This document shows positions 11,378-22,311 of a DNA stretch of 64,000 nt, in pieces. Position 1 is the first letter of the stretch; each line of letters begins with the position of its first letter. Origin of the DNA: Druceiella hillmani. Taxonomy: Eukaryota > Arthropoda > Insecta > Lepidoptera > Hepialidae. Location: positions 44,392,501 to 44,456,500 of the forward strand of contig JAYKKI010000007.1 of the NCBI GenBank assembly GCA_039881145.1, written 5' to 3'. The position numbers were made by a program, and so were the translations under genes. The notes under the pieces are model-generated. The model was not told the origin of the DNA. It searched no databases and saw only the letters and a list, made by a program, of their open reading frames with translations.

Positions 11378-11418
11378 CCACCTGAAGATGTTGTAATACA
11401 ACGAAACCTAGGTCGTGG
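11378..11418 (+). ncRNA. hammerhead-ribozyme-like motif, copy A right arm
   Basis: The elements appear in hammerhead order: stem I 5' strand CCAC (11378-11381); core box CTGAAGA (11382-11388), which fits CUGANGA; one extra T (11389); stem II GTTG-TAATA-CAAC (11390-11402); core box GAAA (11403-11406); minimal stem III CC-TA-GG (11407-11412); TC completing the GUC cleavage triplet (11413-11414); and stem I 3' strand GTGG (11415-11418). The extra U after A9 and the very short stem III make activity uncertain. Minimal hammerheads with tiny stem III are known from Penelope-like retroelements and retrozymes. The match is seen; function is inferred. Confidence 0.4.
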
Positions 11419-11474
11419 TAAAGAAATTAAAGAAAGTAGAAATAATACTACATCACGTAGTTTCATTTAATTGT

Positions 11475-14400
11475 ATTTGAAAGTATTTAGTATCTATATG
11501 TTAATACATGAACAGAATATTTTTTACCCCTTGTTAAGCATATTAAGTACGCACAAGAGTGTGACACAATATGCTTTACAAATACATTAAATTATATTTG
11601 TTTACATTCATACTGTCAAGGTCAAACACATAATAGTCTGTGGTTAAACAGTCGCACAGATACCAATGAATTTTAAAATATCATGTTAACTAAATGAGTT
11701 TCAAGCTGTGAATTTTATGTGGCTTGAAATGTTCCTTTTTCAATTTTTTGCGGAGTGTATGTCAAGACAAAGTTTTTTTTTAATATGAATTCAATGCAAT
11801 GATTACAGAGATATACTCTTTGACAGAAGAATTCAATAACATTCAAACTTAGGAATTTAATGAATTACGGTCGAATTTCGATCATTAGTATTCATTACTT
11901 AAAATATTGTCATTGTTTTTCAATATCCAAAGGCATTGCCTAGTAAATTTCCACGGGCGTAAACATATCGTGATTTGCTCAAAAACTATAATATTTAGAA
12001 TTATTGGTGTAGTTTTCTAATGAAATTTAAATAAATTTCTAGTAACCCCACTTTTCACATAATTTTCATTTTTAGAGTTTTGGTAGTTAAAAGAAACTTA
12101 CTTATTTTTGTGGACTATGCTGCACAAGTCAGAAAATAAAATTTTAAAATCCGTCTTTAAAACTCACTCTTTTGAACGTCAACCCATACGACATACGAAA
12201 TTAAAAAAATTACTTTTTGAGTACTTCCTTTCCTTCCTCTAAAATTCCTGTATAAATATTTTTTTTTAGTTTTAAGTATTTTTATATATTTTTCACTTGT
12301 GGGATGTATGCGGGTCAATATTTTTAATTTCTGCACCAAGCTTAAAGTTTTTAAAAATATCCATGGTAGAGAGATTAACGGAAAGACACCTGAGTATACT
12401 TATTTGGACTTCGTTTTTCCCTTTTGTGATACAGAAACACAACATGGACAGCTGATAAAAAATAGTGATACTTTTGAAGAATTAAATTTAGTGCGAATTT
12501 ATGTTAAATTTCGTAAATCGTTTATATATTTTACAATCTTAAGGGGCTTAATTCACGTAAACGTACCAAATCTTAACTTCTTTGTTGCGTTTTCTTTCAA
12601 GATATTATAGAAATGAATAAATAAAAGTCAAGTTTTCATTTCTAACAGAACCAAATATCTTGACTGAAATATTTACTTTCTCAGCCAGAATCACTATTAA
12701 TCCTAATACATACACATGACTACAGGATCAAATACTTACCAGATCTATATCAACTAAAGACACTGCTCTGGTACACAGAATTCTAAAAATATTCTCGATA
12801 TTAAATCCATGTATCAGAGAGACGCATCAGATTCAATTGGCATATTCGTAAAAAAATTTCTAATGACTTCACTACGCCATTAAAATATATGTGTATTTCT
12901 ATTCACATATTCATATACATTCGTCAGTATTACATTAAGTACTAGTATACGGTATAAAAGAAATTGCATTTTGTATTAAGCACTAAATGCCAATCCACTA
13001 CATGCTATTCTCAATTCCTGCCCTTCTTGGATGGAAAATATCTGTCTTTCCCCAAGTAATATATGGAAATAAGATTGAGCGCAAATTAGTGGTTATTGAC
13101 TGGCAAAACTTTATTTTTATTTATATGACTATCGTTCATGAAATATATACATTTGTATAATTAATTTGAACAATTACTACGTTCAGGTTCAGTTAATATC
13201 ACTCATTTCACAGTAACCATATGGGTTCATTCCGTTATAATGAACTGTTTTATTAAATACTTCAGTTGCTTTATTTTTAATCTTCGTGATTGATTATAAA
13301 ATGTATACAACGATATTTTTGATGCAATGAATTCAGCCATGAATAATGAAAAACGATATCAATTATAATTACATTCAGAAAGAACCCTTTCATATTTTGG
13401 GCCCGTTTTTAAATATAATCTTCCTTATATTATTAAATATATGGATGCACTCGCGCACAAATGGTTCCGTAGCACAAAACAATGTTGAACTAATTTCGTA
13501 TACAATAAAGCATATTTTGACTTTTGTAGGTATGGTTTGACGAATAAAAATGTTGCTGCGGCCGGTACCGTAAATCTCCAATATCTGAGAAACTACCCAA
13601 AATACCTAATTTAAAACAATTTTCTTTGAAATTTTATTTTTAGTTCCACTACCTTAATTTTTTTTAAATTTTACTCATGTTAGTTGAAATATTAGGGGGA
13701 AGAGATACTTTTAATAAGAATTTGTTTTTGTTTGTCATAAAGTTATTTTGGAGCTTCGATATCATATTTTAAGATCTATCATCTATAATGATACCCCACA
13801 TGTCTATGTGTACCGTATTTTTTCATCTCTCAATTACATGAAATAGAATACTACTTTTAATATTATTTAATTTCAGATGAACAGTTTTTTCTATTTGTTA
13901 ATCCTAAAAATAACAAATTGGTAAAGAAATCAAAGATCGGTGATAACCACTGTGACCGCAAAGATTCGATAAAAAATAACTGATTGCGGTGATTAAAAAA
14001 TTTTGCCTAACCTAACCAAGTACCAATGAAAGTTATCTGCACACCATTCCCATCCTTCTCCTTAAGATTGTTTCAGTTAGGATTCTCCAGAAAAATAGGA
14101 AAACCTTTTAATTTCATTATTTACGTCCTGCCATCCATGTGTCACTGCGTTTGAAAGTATAGTGACAGATTCAGCTCCACCACTTATCGCAATGTACAGA
14201 TAATATAAATATTGTAAATATTAATTAAAAAAAATGTATTTCCTTTAAAATTGAAACTTTCTAGAATTTGCGGTTCACAAGAAGTCAAATAAGCGCATTT
14301 GCTTAATTTATCGTCAAATGCTAAACATCAACGTTAAATAACGGACCTTCAATAGTTCATATTTGGTTAGACACTTGAAAAAGTGTGTATCAACTTTTTT

Positions 14401-14936
14401 CTGCAGCTTACACTTTACGATTCCTATTTTCAATAAAACATTTTTTATACACAAAAACACTTTATTTTGGATATGTTAACTACGCCTTAATCCCATATAT
14501 AATGTGTTTTTTTATGTGTAACTGTACATCATAAACCTATTACAATATTATCACACTACATTTATATCAGAAGCAAATCTGCGGATAACGTGTAAAAGCG
14601 TAGGAATTTTTTTCCTGAAATCTAAAAAGCGTGTTTCTTTTTAATTTTTTAAACTTTTAATTTATTTTTACTATTTTCAGTCTTATATTAAAGGAGATAA
14701 TACTATTATCCTGTTTCGAACTTGCTCTATATTACATTTAAAATACTTTTACAAATATTAAGTCTTCACTAAAAAACTTCTACAGATTTGAAATTAGCAG
14801 AGCACCATAGTTGGTTAGACTGAGGTATCTCTTCTTGTTTCTGTGTCTATGAGCGACTGAAAACGCATTATGTCCATCTCTAGCAATGCATCAGTATTGG
14901 AAAATGACATTCCGGTAAGCTTAAAACAATTCAATT
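11475..14936. other. no recognisable gene; telomere-type CCTAACCTAACC at 14006-14017
   Basis: Several short frames exist (for example 12299-12610 with 103 codons on + and 13346-13540), but none has a recognisable domain and all are A+T-driven. A short clean telomere-type run occurs at 14006-14017. Confidence 0.55.
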
Positions 14937-15385
14937 CTTCGATCTGACTTCCGGTTCTGTTTCATTGAATCAGTCCGATCGTACCATTTTATTGTGTTGT
15001 CAGCACAACTGTACACAACTGCTAAGTTTCGTGATGATACAACAATTAAAAGCTCACATAAGGTTATAATATGTTATTCTGTTATTGATGTCAGTATCTA
15101 GCTTCCGGTTCTATTTTATTGAATCAGTCCGATGGTAACATTTTATTATGTTGTCACCAGAACTACACACAATTGCCAAGTTTCATGATGATACAACAAC
15201 GAGAAGCCCACAGACGGTTAGAAGATATTGTTCCGTTGTCGAGTTCAGTATCTAACTTCCGGTTCTGTTTCATAGAATCAGTGCATTGGTATCATTTTAT
15301 TATGTCGTCATCAGAACTACACACAATTGCCAAGTTTCATGATGATACAGGAATTAGAGGTCCATACACATCTTAGGATACTTTG
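14937..15385. repeat. 154 bp satellite, three tandem units
   Basis: The phrase CTTCCGGTTCT recurs at 14948, 15102 and 15256, exactly 154 bp apart, and the remainder of each unit aligns (ACACAATTGCCAAGTTTCAT, GATGATACA). The units are visibly diverged. An 85-codon frame (15119-15376) simply reads through two units and is not evidence for a gene. The CAAGTTTCATGATGATAC portion resembles the tails of insect LINE/SINE repeats. Confidence 0.85.
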
Positions 15386-15775
15386 CTTAATTTTTGAAAT
15401 TTAGTTTCGTAGATTCCATTACATGGTTAGTCGGGTCGACCTAATGAACACATGTTAAAAATATGAATTTACCACCCCATATTTGTAAAACGAGGATGAT
15501 TTTCTTTCGCGTACCACATCAAATGGGATATCATTGGAAATATATATTAGGACTAAATTAAAGTTTCTTCCCATTTACTATCTTTCGTTTTTGAACTCCG
15601 CTTGCGTATGATTAATCTTCGAAATGAAATGCAATGTGGCAGTCTCTTATTTTTACATCAGGGATTTAAAAAATTAAAAAAGAAATCTAGTTACTGGTAT
15701 CCGATTAGAACTTTCCATTAAAATGGTTTCTACCAACTGACATCGATAATTTTAAAATATATAAATAACTATGAA
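15386..15775. other. no recognisable gene
   Basis: Contains phrases resembling dispersed-repeat tails (AAATGGGATATCATTGGAAAT near 15525) and nothing gene-like. Confidence 0.5.
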
Positions 15776-15961
15776 TCGCCGACACTATGTCATCGCCGTG
15801 ATGTGTCGAGTCGATAGCAAGGTATACGGGCTTTGACGTCGCGGCATACCGCGGGGATTCGCGTTCGATTCCACACGCTTGTCGAACGAGGCTGGACTGG
15901 TGTTCTGGTTGGCTGTAAGAGATTAGTTAAGTAGCAATAAGTCTGATACACACACACACAC

Positions 15962-15962
<1 letters not shown>
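15776..15962 (+). mobile_element. SINE-like element with possible tRNA-derived head
   Basis: A G+C-rich patch contains a B-box-like CGTTCGATTCC (near 15861-15871) about 45 bp after an A-box-like TAGCAAGGTATACGG. These are followed by GTCGAACGAGGCTGGACTGG and GTTCTGGTTGGCTGTAAGAG, and then by CA and TA microsatellites as a tail. The middle part (GGCTGGACTGGTGTTCTGGT) is shared with a diverged copy on the minus strand at 32160-32262. That supports a mobile family rather than a single-copy gene. The tRNA ancestry is inferred from box spacing only. Confidence 0.5.

Positions 15963-16023
<61 letters not shown>
15948..16023. repeat. (CA)n(TA)n microsatellite tail
   Basis: A short CA run followed by about 60 bp of pure TA sits directly at the 3' end of the SINE-like element. 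Confidence 0.95.
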
Positions 16024-16026
<3 letters not shown>

Positions 16027-18069
16027 GGTACAGAAATAAATAAATATGAAACCCTACTTGATATATGTTCCAACGATCACTTGGCTGGTTTTTGGTCTTT
16101 TACATCTTTCTTTACTATGTTTATGTACGATTATTAAGAATTTTATGAAATTTTCAAACTTTTCCTACAATTATGCATCTCTGCACGTTTCTTTGGTCTT
16201 AAAAAAGGCGAAAGTACAGAAAGAGGTGCAACTATTAGTACAGTTTTAGTAAATAAATTTTCAAGGGGAAAATGAATATATTTTTCTTTAATGGTAGGCA
16301 AGCGAAGAAATTTTCTGAGGTGAATATTTAAAAAAACGGATATCACAAAGTTAGAAACAAGATAGATATTCTGCGTACAAGCGTCGTAAACAAGGAGTTA
16401 AAACATTTAGTTGCAATATCAGATATGGAATACATAGTACGTGCTCTGCTTCAGCTGACGATACTAGATACCCACGTAAACGCCTATGTTGAGCGTTTCA
16501 GTATTACCGTTCCATTGTTCATTTAATGTGCTGCGTACATTCCGCCCGAGTGCTACTGACTTCGGTTACGCATGTATTTCGCGTTACATGTATGATTAAT
16601 GTTATTGTTGCTAGAGACTTAAACTTGTACAGAGTTTCACAAACTATCATGAACTATTCTATATCTCCCTCATCGTTTTATGATTTAATCAAAGTTTGCG
16701 AGTCGTAATGGTAGTAATTTGGATCCAGTGCTTTGATCGTGTTCATGTAAACGTGTAACAGACTCTAAGGTGTGCTGTAGGAATTTATCTGTCCCTAGAA
16801 ATTCCTTGACTCTAGAAATGTCTATCACCTTTTCTCCTCCAAAAATATTCTAGTACAAATATATTCTAGTACGGGGCCCACTAACGATTGGAGTTTTCGT
16901 AAAGCAAGTTTTTAAAAATAAAATACAGTAATTTGAAATAAAACGTAAAAACTGTTATGGGTTGTTATGGCTATAGATTATTCTGTATAGTCTTGTCTTT
17001 CTTCTCTTTGTTACGATTCATTGTTCAACTGAAGTATTTTTTATATTTTCTACAGCAGATTATATATCTTGACCGAGTTATTTCCGAGATACTCCCGCTA
17101 TTTTCTTGATGTCATTCCGCCAACGGAGACCTATGTCATGGGTCAATGGGTCTTATGAGTTTATGGTCATGGGTCTTATGGGCCAATTACAAAAAAATTT
17201 GTGCGTTTGTCATCTCATCTTCTAGCACACCACTTCTATCACACGTCTCTTTCAGTAATATTAGTTACTTTCATTCATTCTCCCGTTTCGCTTCTCATTT
17301 TGTCTCCCAAAGTAATATCATAACCATGATATGTTTATTGGTACTCTGAGTCACTTTAAAGCTTGTTAACATGTCTTTGAATTATTGTAATGATCTCTAC
17401 TCCTTAGATTAATTTAAATTTTTAATGAATTCCATTTATATTACCAATTCTAACGTGTATCTGCGAAGCAGACATGAGCTATTTTTTATTTATTTGTTTT
17501 ATTGATGTTTGGAATACAGATCTATTATAGATAGCGTAGCTTCTGACTATCAAATGGTAGTAGCGTTACTGTCTACTGTTAAATTATGACTTAAAAGCTT
17601 TTTTGCACGAGATCTTACCAAACTCTTCCCTAGTTTGCTTACATTCACGATAATTAAATAGTTGTTTCCCAAAAGTTATGAGACTTTGGCATTGGTTCTT
17701 CTATTTTAAGTATATCTAAATTCAAAGATAATTAATAATTGAATAAGATAAAAAAAAATTTAAAAACTTATATTATCAAATTCATTGTTGTACGATTATT
17801 ATTATCTATTTCCCTATAATTCTATTTTACGGTTGTTCTTGACTGCATTCTTTCATATAAAACCACTTAATAAATCTCCAATATGTAACTATTCATTTTG
17901 GAGTTATGTCAACTCGTCAACTAAACTAACTTGTATTTATTTGATACTACTTTTGACTTGCAGCTTCTCTGAATTTAAAAAGGAAACAATTGTTATGCAA
18001 TTTAACTATAATATTCATAAGGAAATATATCTTCGCATTAAAAATGGCTAAGCAATTTGATAAGTACAA

Positions 18070-18071
<2 letters not shown>
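16024..18071. other. no recognisable gene
   Basis: A G+C-richer patch near 16385-16560 has a 47-codon frame without a recognisable domain. The remainder is A+T-rich with only short chance frames. Confidence 0.5.
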
Positions 18072-18115
<44 letters not shown>

Positions 18116-18123
18116 ATGTATAT

Positions 18124-18177
<54 letters not shown>

Positions 18178-18183
18178 GCACAC
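18072..18183. repeat. (TA)n microsatellite
   Basis: A long TA tract interrupted by GTGTATG and AGA, ending in CACGCACACG. The Y-I-rich frames through it are artefacts. Confidence 0.95.
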
Positions 18184-18234
18184 GTTATTATCCCTAAAGG
18201 AGTAATTTTTAAGTACCAAAAGGCAATAAATTCT

Positions 18235-18345
18235 ATTTCTAGCCAAAAATCTAATATTCATCTCCATTATACGTTTTATGAGTGCAAATTTTTACGGAAA
18301 TCGGTTGAGAAATGGATGCGTGAAAATAAAGCAAATAAATAGACA
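18235..18345 (+). repeat. LINE-tail-like fragment
   Basis: The phrases TTACGGAAATCGGTTGAGAAAT and GGATGCGTGAAAATAAAGCAAA match the general form of insect non-LTR retrotransposon 3' tails (AAATCGGTTNAG followed by GCGTGAAA and ACAAACAGAC). It abuts the TA microsatellite. Confidence 0.5.
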
Positions 18346-18485
18346 AACTCAAATATGTGTACATTTCATATATGTTGCTCGAGAAATGTATGCTTCTAAC
18401 AGATAAACCTTGCGCCAATAACATTGTTTCATTCTAGCCTTTGGAATACAGAGCAATATTTTGATGCAATTAATATTCAATTTCA

Positions 18486-18775
18486 AATAAAAATGGAAAA
18501 AGAAATACTTTAGCATGCAATTCACTTTAGCATGCAATTAAAGGGTTTAACCTTATAATCATTAAGAATAATAAAATATCACTTTTTTTATTTGTATTTC
18601 ACTTTAACATGCAATTAATCATTAAGAATAATAAAATATCACTTTAAAATATCACTTTTAATCATTAAGAATAATAAAATATCACTTTTTTTATTTGCAT
18701 TTCACTTTAGCATGCAATTAAAGGGTTTAATCTTTTAATCATTAATAATAATAAAATATCACTTTTTTTATTTGA
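18486..18775. repeat. nested tandem duplications
   Basis: The phrase ATCATTAAGAATAATAAAAT occurs three times, with a close variant (ATTAATAATAATAAAAT) a fourth time. CACTTTAGCATGCAATTAA recurs with small changes. The unit boundaries differ from copy to copy, as expected from replication slippage. Confidence 0.85.
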
Positions 18776-19006
18776 ATCGGAACAATTTTGGCAAAATCAC
18801 GCTTGTTTAAAAATAAACCGAAGTTTTTTAAAATTCTCGTTGCTCTTTTAATTTTGCTGAGCGATTTATTTTTATCGTCTTATTAAAAAATCAAAGATAT
18901 TTAATTGTGATTTTTTCATGATGACTCGATTTTTGTGATTATTGCATTTCACAATTAAATGAAACATTTCTAAAATGAATTATTTCTACTTTCTTTAAGT
19001 TCTTTA

Positions 19007-19047
19007 CCACGACCTAGGTTTCGTTGTATTACAACATCTTCAGGTGG
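19007..19047 (-). ncRNA. hammerhead-ribozyme-like motif, copy B left arm
   Basis: Read on the minus strand this copy carries CCAC, CTGAAGA, an intact GTTG/CAAC stem II, GAAA, CCTAGG, the GTC triplet and GTGG. All elements of the family consensus are present. Confidence 0.4.
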
Positions 19048-19084
19048 GCTATTAGCAAAGATTTCTTTGATTTTTGCTAATAGC

Positions 19085-19125
19085 CCACCTGAAGATGTTG
19101 TAATACAACGAAACCTAGGTAGAGG
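19085..19125 (+). ncRNA. hammerhead-like motif, copy B right arm (degraded stem I)
   Basis: The CTGAAGA and GAAA boxes and stem II are intact. The cleavage triplet is GTA rather than GTC, which the hammerhead NUH rule allows, but the 3' strand of stem I reads GAGG and leaves one mismatch against CCAC. Confidence 0.3.
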
Positions 19126-19269
19126 TGAAGAACTTAAATACGAAATCTAGGTAGTGGTAAAGAACTTAATGTAAGTCTACAGTATTTAGATCTGCTTATA
19201 ACTAGATTTATGTATTGGCAGTATTTAGATATACTTATAACTAGATTTTAAGATCCTGTCTATAGGTTA

Positions 19270-22010
19270 TAACATAGTCCTTCGAGTCGGATAACACCTC
19301 GGTGCAGTATGAATACAGCGCAGTTCAAAAGATAACAACACGCATTAAAAAAGTACAGACTCAAAAACCATGTGTGTGGACAAGATGGGAAAAATGCTAA
19401 ATACGAAGTGGGCTAAGCAGTCAATGACGACAGTATAAAACGATGTATGAGTTTGGCGGAACGCAGCGATTATCATAATGTCATCCATTGTGATAATCGC
19501 TGCGTTCCGGGGAATAAGCTCAATCGTCTTATTAACATCAGAGTTACACCAACTGGAAATTGCAGTCAATGTATCATTAAAGTCTAGCATATCATTAAGA
19601 ATCAGATAAGTGTGAAAAGAATATCTCTTCCTAGCTATATTCAATCCTCTAATCATTTTCTCAAAAAAAAATTGTTTTTATTGACGTATATTTCGTTAAA
19701 TTTACATATAGTTATATCTTTGGGTTTGTTATAATGAATATAAAATGGTTGATTATGAAGAATTAAAGATTTTAAAGGAAAGGAGGAGTGTAAAAAAGCT
19801 AAAATTCACGCAATTCATAACATACGTAAATAACGAAAAAAGTAAAGACGATTATACGGGAATAAAATTACGCTTAAAAGATATCAAAAATATATTATAA
19901 TAGTTTGAAACAGTTGATCATAGATCAAACCATAGAAGAAAAATCAATCGAACTCGGGGAATTTGCAGAGCTTTATTATTCAATTTCAATGAATAACACA
20001 AGTACATCACTAAACAATTCCATTAAATTGACAAAAATTTAATTAACTACTTTCAACGGTTCTTACGGCAATGGTTAGAGGTTTATATTTCCTTTATAGT
20101 ATTCATCCACGAAAAAAGGTCTATATCACACATTCGACAATTTCAATTTTTAAAAACTTGCTTAAAAAGTGAAGTGACAACAAATTTAAATTCATTATCG
20201 ACATTCAATCAAAACTACGAAATGGCTTAGAAAGAATTGCAAAATTGTTTGAACACTAAAAGAGTAATAATTGAAAAATATTTTAAATTAATGTTCGAAC
20301 AGTCAAGTATTTCAAAAGAATCTGCACGAGAGTTGCGAAAGTTAGTCCACACTGTAAAATTTTACATTCTTGACTAAAATCTTTGGATGAACCCTGCAAA
20401 ACTTAGGATACTCTATTAATTCATATAATTACTGGAAAGTGTTATAGACTTACTAATAAATAATGGTAAAAGGCAAATAAACGTTCGGAAATTACTAAAT
20501 TTAGTACATTGTTAGAATTTTTAAAAAAACGATGTTAAATACTACTTCAAACGACAGATTCACGAGTAGAGGATCTGAATTGGCTAGAATCATGTATAAA
20601 ACAATTACTGCCGAGATACATTTCATGCACAGTAATTATTGTGAAAACTTAGGGTTTTTAATAATACATAAATATGTAACAACTTATCCAATCAGTATAT
20701 AGATAAACGTAATATAAAAGTGCCCCATAAAATTAAACTAGCCTATCCTAAGTTTAAATGATATTGTTGCATTACTACGTGAAGAAATAGTACCAAGTTT
20801 ATTATGTATATGTAGAAATAAGATACCTGGCCATCGTGCTAAATTTCGCAAAACCAAGCTAAACTAGATTATTTCAGGTAGAATAAGGGGAAAACCAGAA
20901 AATATAGAAACAATTAATTGCATGATGATGCTAATTTCAATTCACAATATGATAACAAAGTTCTGAAAACTTAAAAAGATGGAACATAAATCATTTTTGA
21001 CTGAAGAAGAATAAAAAGACGAAGAACATTTTGAGAAAAACACCGGTTTTTTCATTGCGTATTAATGATAAAACCGGTCATTATGTTGTCATTTGTTGGT
21101 TAAATAAACATTTTAGATGAATCATATAATTTAGCAGCGAAACAATTTTACGCTCTTGAAAGAAATCTTGCAAGAAATACATCCTTGAATATATAATATA
21201 TCGATAATTTGCGCGAAGCAATAAAATTAGGACACATGCTCATGATCAACTTACGAGAAATAGGAAAAAGTATTGTTTTTACCACGCCATCCGGTAATGA
21301 AAGAATAGAATTTGATTCTTCTTGAGAATTTGACCACAAAGGTCAGATTAGCCCACAATGCTTTAGCTGAAAGAAGCACGGGCATATCTTTAAACAACTG
21401 TCTAATGGTAATAGCAGTTGTACAAAACCATGGCTTTGACATCATACTGCGAATCGTGATCCTTACTGATACCGAGAAAATGTACAAATAAATTCTTTTG
21501 GATGAAAGAAATGCAGTGTCTGAAATAGGGGAGATTACAAAATCAATGCATGGGAGATATGCGCCATCTGAAGCGAATGTAGCAGATATACTTTGGTGAT
21601 CAGTTACCCTTTGAATTCACGGCAAATTATTGTTGGAAGACGAGTCCAAATTGGCTCTGCAAAGACAAATATTCTTGGCCAAGGTTCATTAGCCACCCAG
21701 ACACACTGTATGAATTAAAAGTTACTAAGAATTTAAAAACCATAGAGCAATATCAGTCTTTCTTGTTAAAATTTCATTCATAAATAAATTGAAAAGAATT
21801 ATAACTTATGTTTTGCGATTTGAAAATAATTTAACAAAAATAAACAATACGGTTAATTTATACTTATCGAATTAATAAGTTGGCGCAATGGCCGTATTAA
21901 AGGAATATTACTACCAATTCATTGGCCACTGAGTCGAATTGCAGAAGTATTTCCTGAAAGAGATGGCATATTGCACTCGCTCAGGAACAAATAAACAGGC
22001 TGTAGCACGA
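19270..22010 (+). mobile_element. decayed BEL/Pao LTR retrotransposon
   Basis: Fragments of a BEL/Pao polyprotein appear in order on the + strand but in changing frames with stops. Near 19278 is GTCCTTCGAGTCGGAT, resembling the leader just after the 5' LTR of many BEL elements. From 19745 there is a gag-like start. About 20043-20345 resembles the gag-linked DUF1759 region (LTTFNGS at 20043). At 21120-21310 comes the start of the reverse transcriptase, with KLGHM near 21224 and FLPRHPVMKE at 21276-21305. At 21465-21494 there is TDTEKMYK before a stop, the usual DIEKMYRQI site. At 21628-21690 the PNWL...YSWP segment typical of the region after RNase H is seen, and from 21923 the WPLSRIAEVFPERDG segment of the integrase C-terminus. 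Most of the protease, the late reverse transcriptase, RNase H and most of the integrase are missing, so this is an internally deleted, inactive relic. I could not define either LTR with confidence. Confidence 0.85.
19458..19508. repeat. 18 bp perfect inverted repeat inside the BEL leader
   Basis: GGAACGCAGCGATTATCA (19458-19475) is the exact reverse complement of 19491-19508. The 15 nt between them can extend the stem by AATG/CATT after one mismatch. A 103-codon minus-strand frame (19345-19656) spans it without a recognisable product. Confidence 0.85.
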
Positions 22011-22224
22011 AGAACTCCATAGCCAATATAATAAGAGCGCATTCTGTAGTTTCGATTATTCGATTTTTTATTCATTCATATATATGAAAATATAAGAAGA
22101 TGTGTCATATTATTCATACGTGTTCACATTGTTACACTTATTTTTTCATTTCTTCAAAATGATTGGTAATACTCATTGAATTGTATGTGGTTCGTTCGAG
22201 GTGGATTCAATGTTACGAAACAAG

Positions 22225-22226
<2 letters not shown>
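22011..22226. other. A+T-rich flank of the BEL relic
   Basis: Possibly includes remains of the 3' LTR, but no boundary can be fixed by eye. Confidence 0.3.
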
Positions 22227-22310
<84 letters not shown>

Positions 22311-22311
22311 A
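22227..22311. repeat. (TA)n microsatellite
   Basis: TA tract with CATA and TTTA interruptions. Confidence 0.95.

Larger units (their letters stand above)
11203..11474. mobile_element. foldback (palindromic) element, copy A
   Basis: The left arm from 11242 (ACAATTAAATGAAACTACG) is the reverse complement of the right arm ending at 11474 (GTAGTTTCATTTAATTGT). The arms are about 110 bp each, nearly identical, and meet at a short centre (AAAGATTAGCAAAGAATCTTT). Outside the left arm, about 38 bp (ATATTTGGCTTTAATTTTG and on) recur beside other copies and belong to the element. No coding capacity is visible. The element is a MITE-like palindrome by structure. Its inner arm blocks carry the hammerhead-like motif annotated separately. 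Confidence 0.9.
18951..19171. mobile_element. foldback element, copy B
   Basis: It has the same left-arm start (ACAATTAAATGAAAC) and the same inner palindrome as copy A, here with a centre of GCAAAGATTTCTTTGATTTTTGC. The outer part of the right arm is replaced by partial duplications of the GAAATCTAGGTAGTGGTAAAG block, so the copy is rearranged on its right side. Confidence 0.9.

Noticed and set aside
12299..12610. Plus-strand frame of 103 codons
   Set aside because: A+T-driven composition, no domain, no promoter or splice context. Possible but unsupported.
15119..15376. Plus-strand frame of 85 codons
   Set aside because: Reads across two units of the 154 bp satellite.
17947..18342. Y-I-rich frames on both strands (also at 5691, 22176, 46415, 51629 and 54938)
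   Set aside because: Translation of TA microsatellites.
19345..19656. Minus-strand frame of 103 codons
   Set aside because: Lies across the leader of the BEL/Pao relic and an inverted repeat; no recognisable product.
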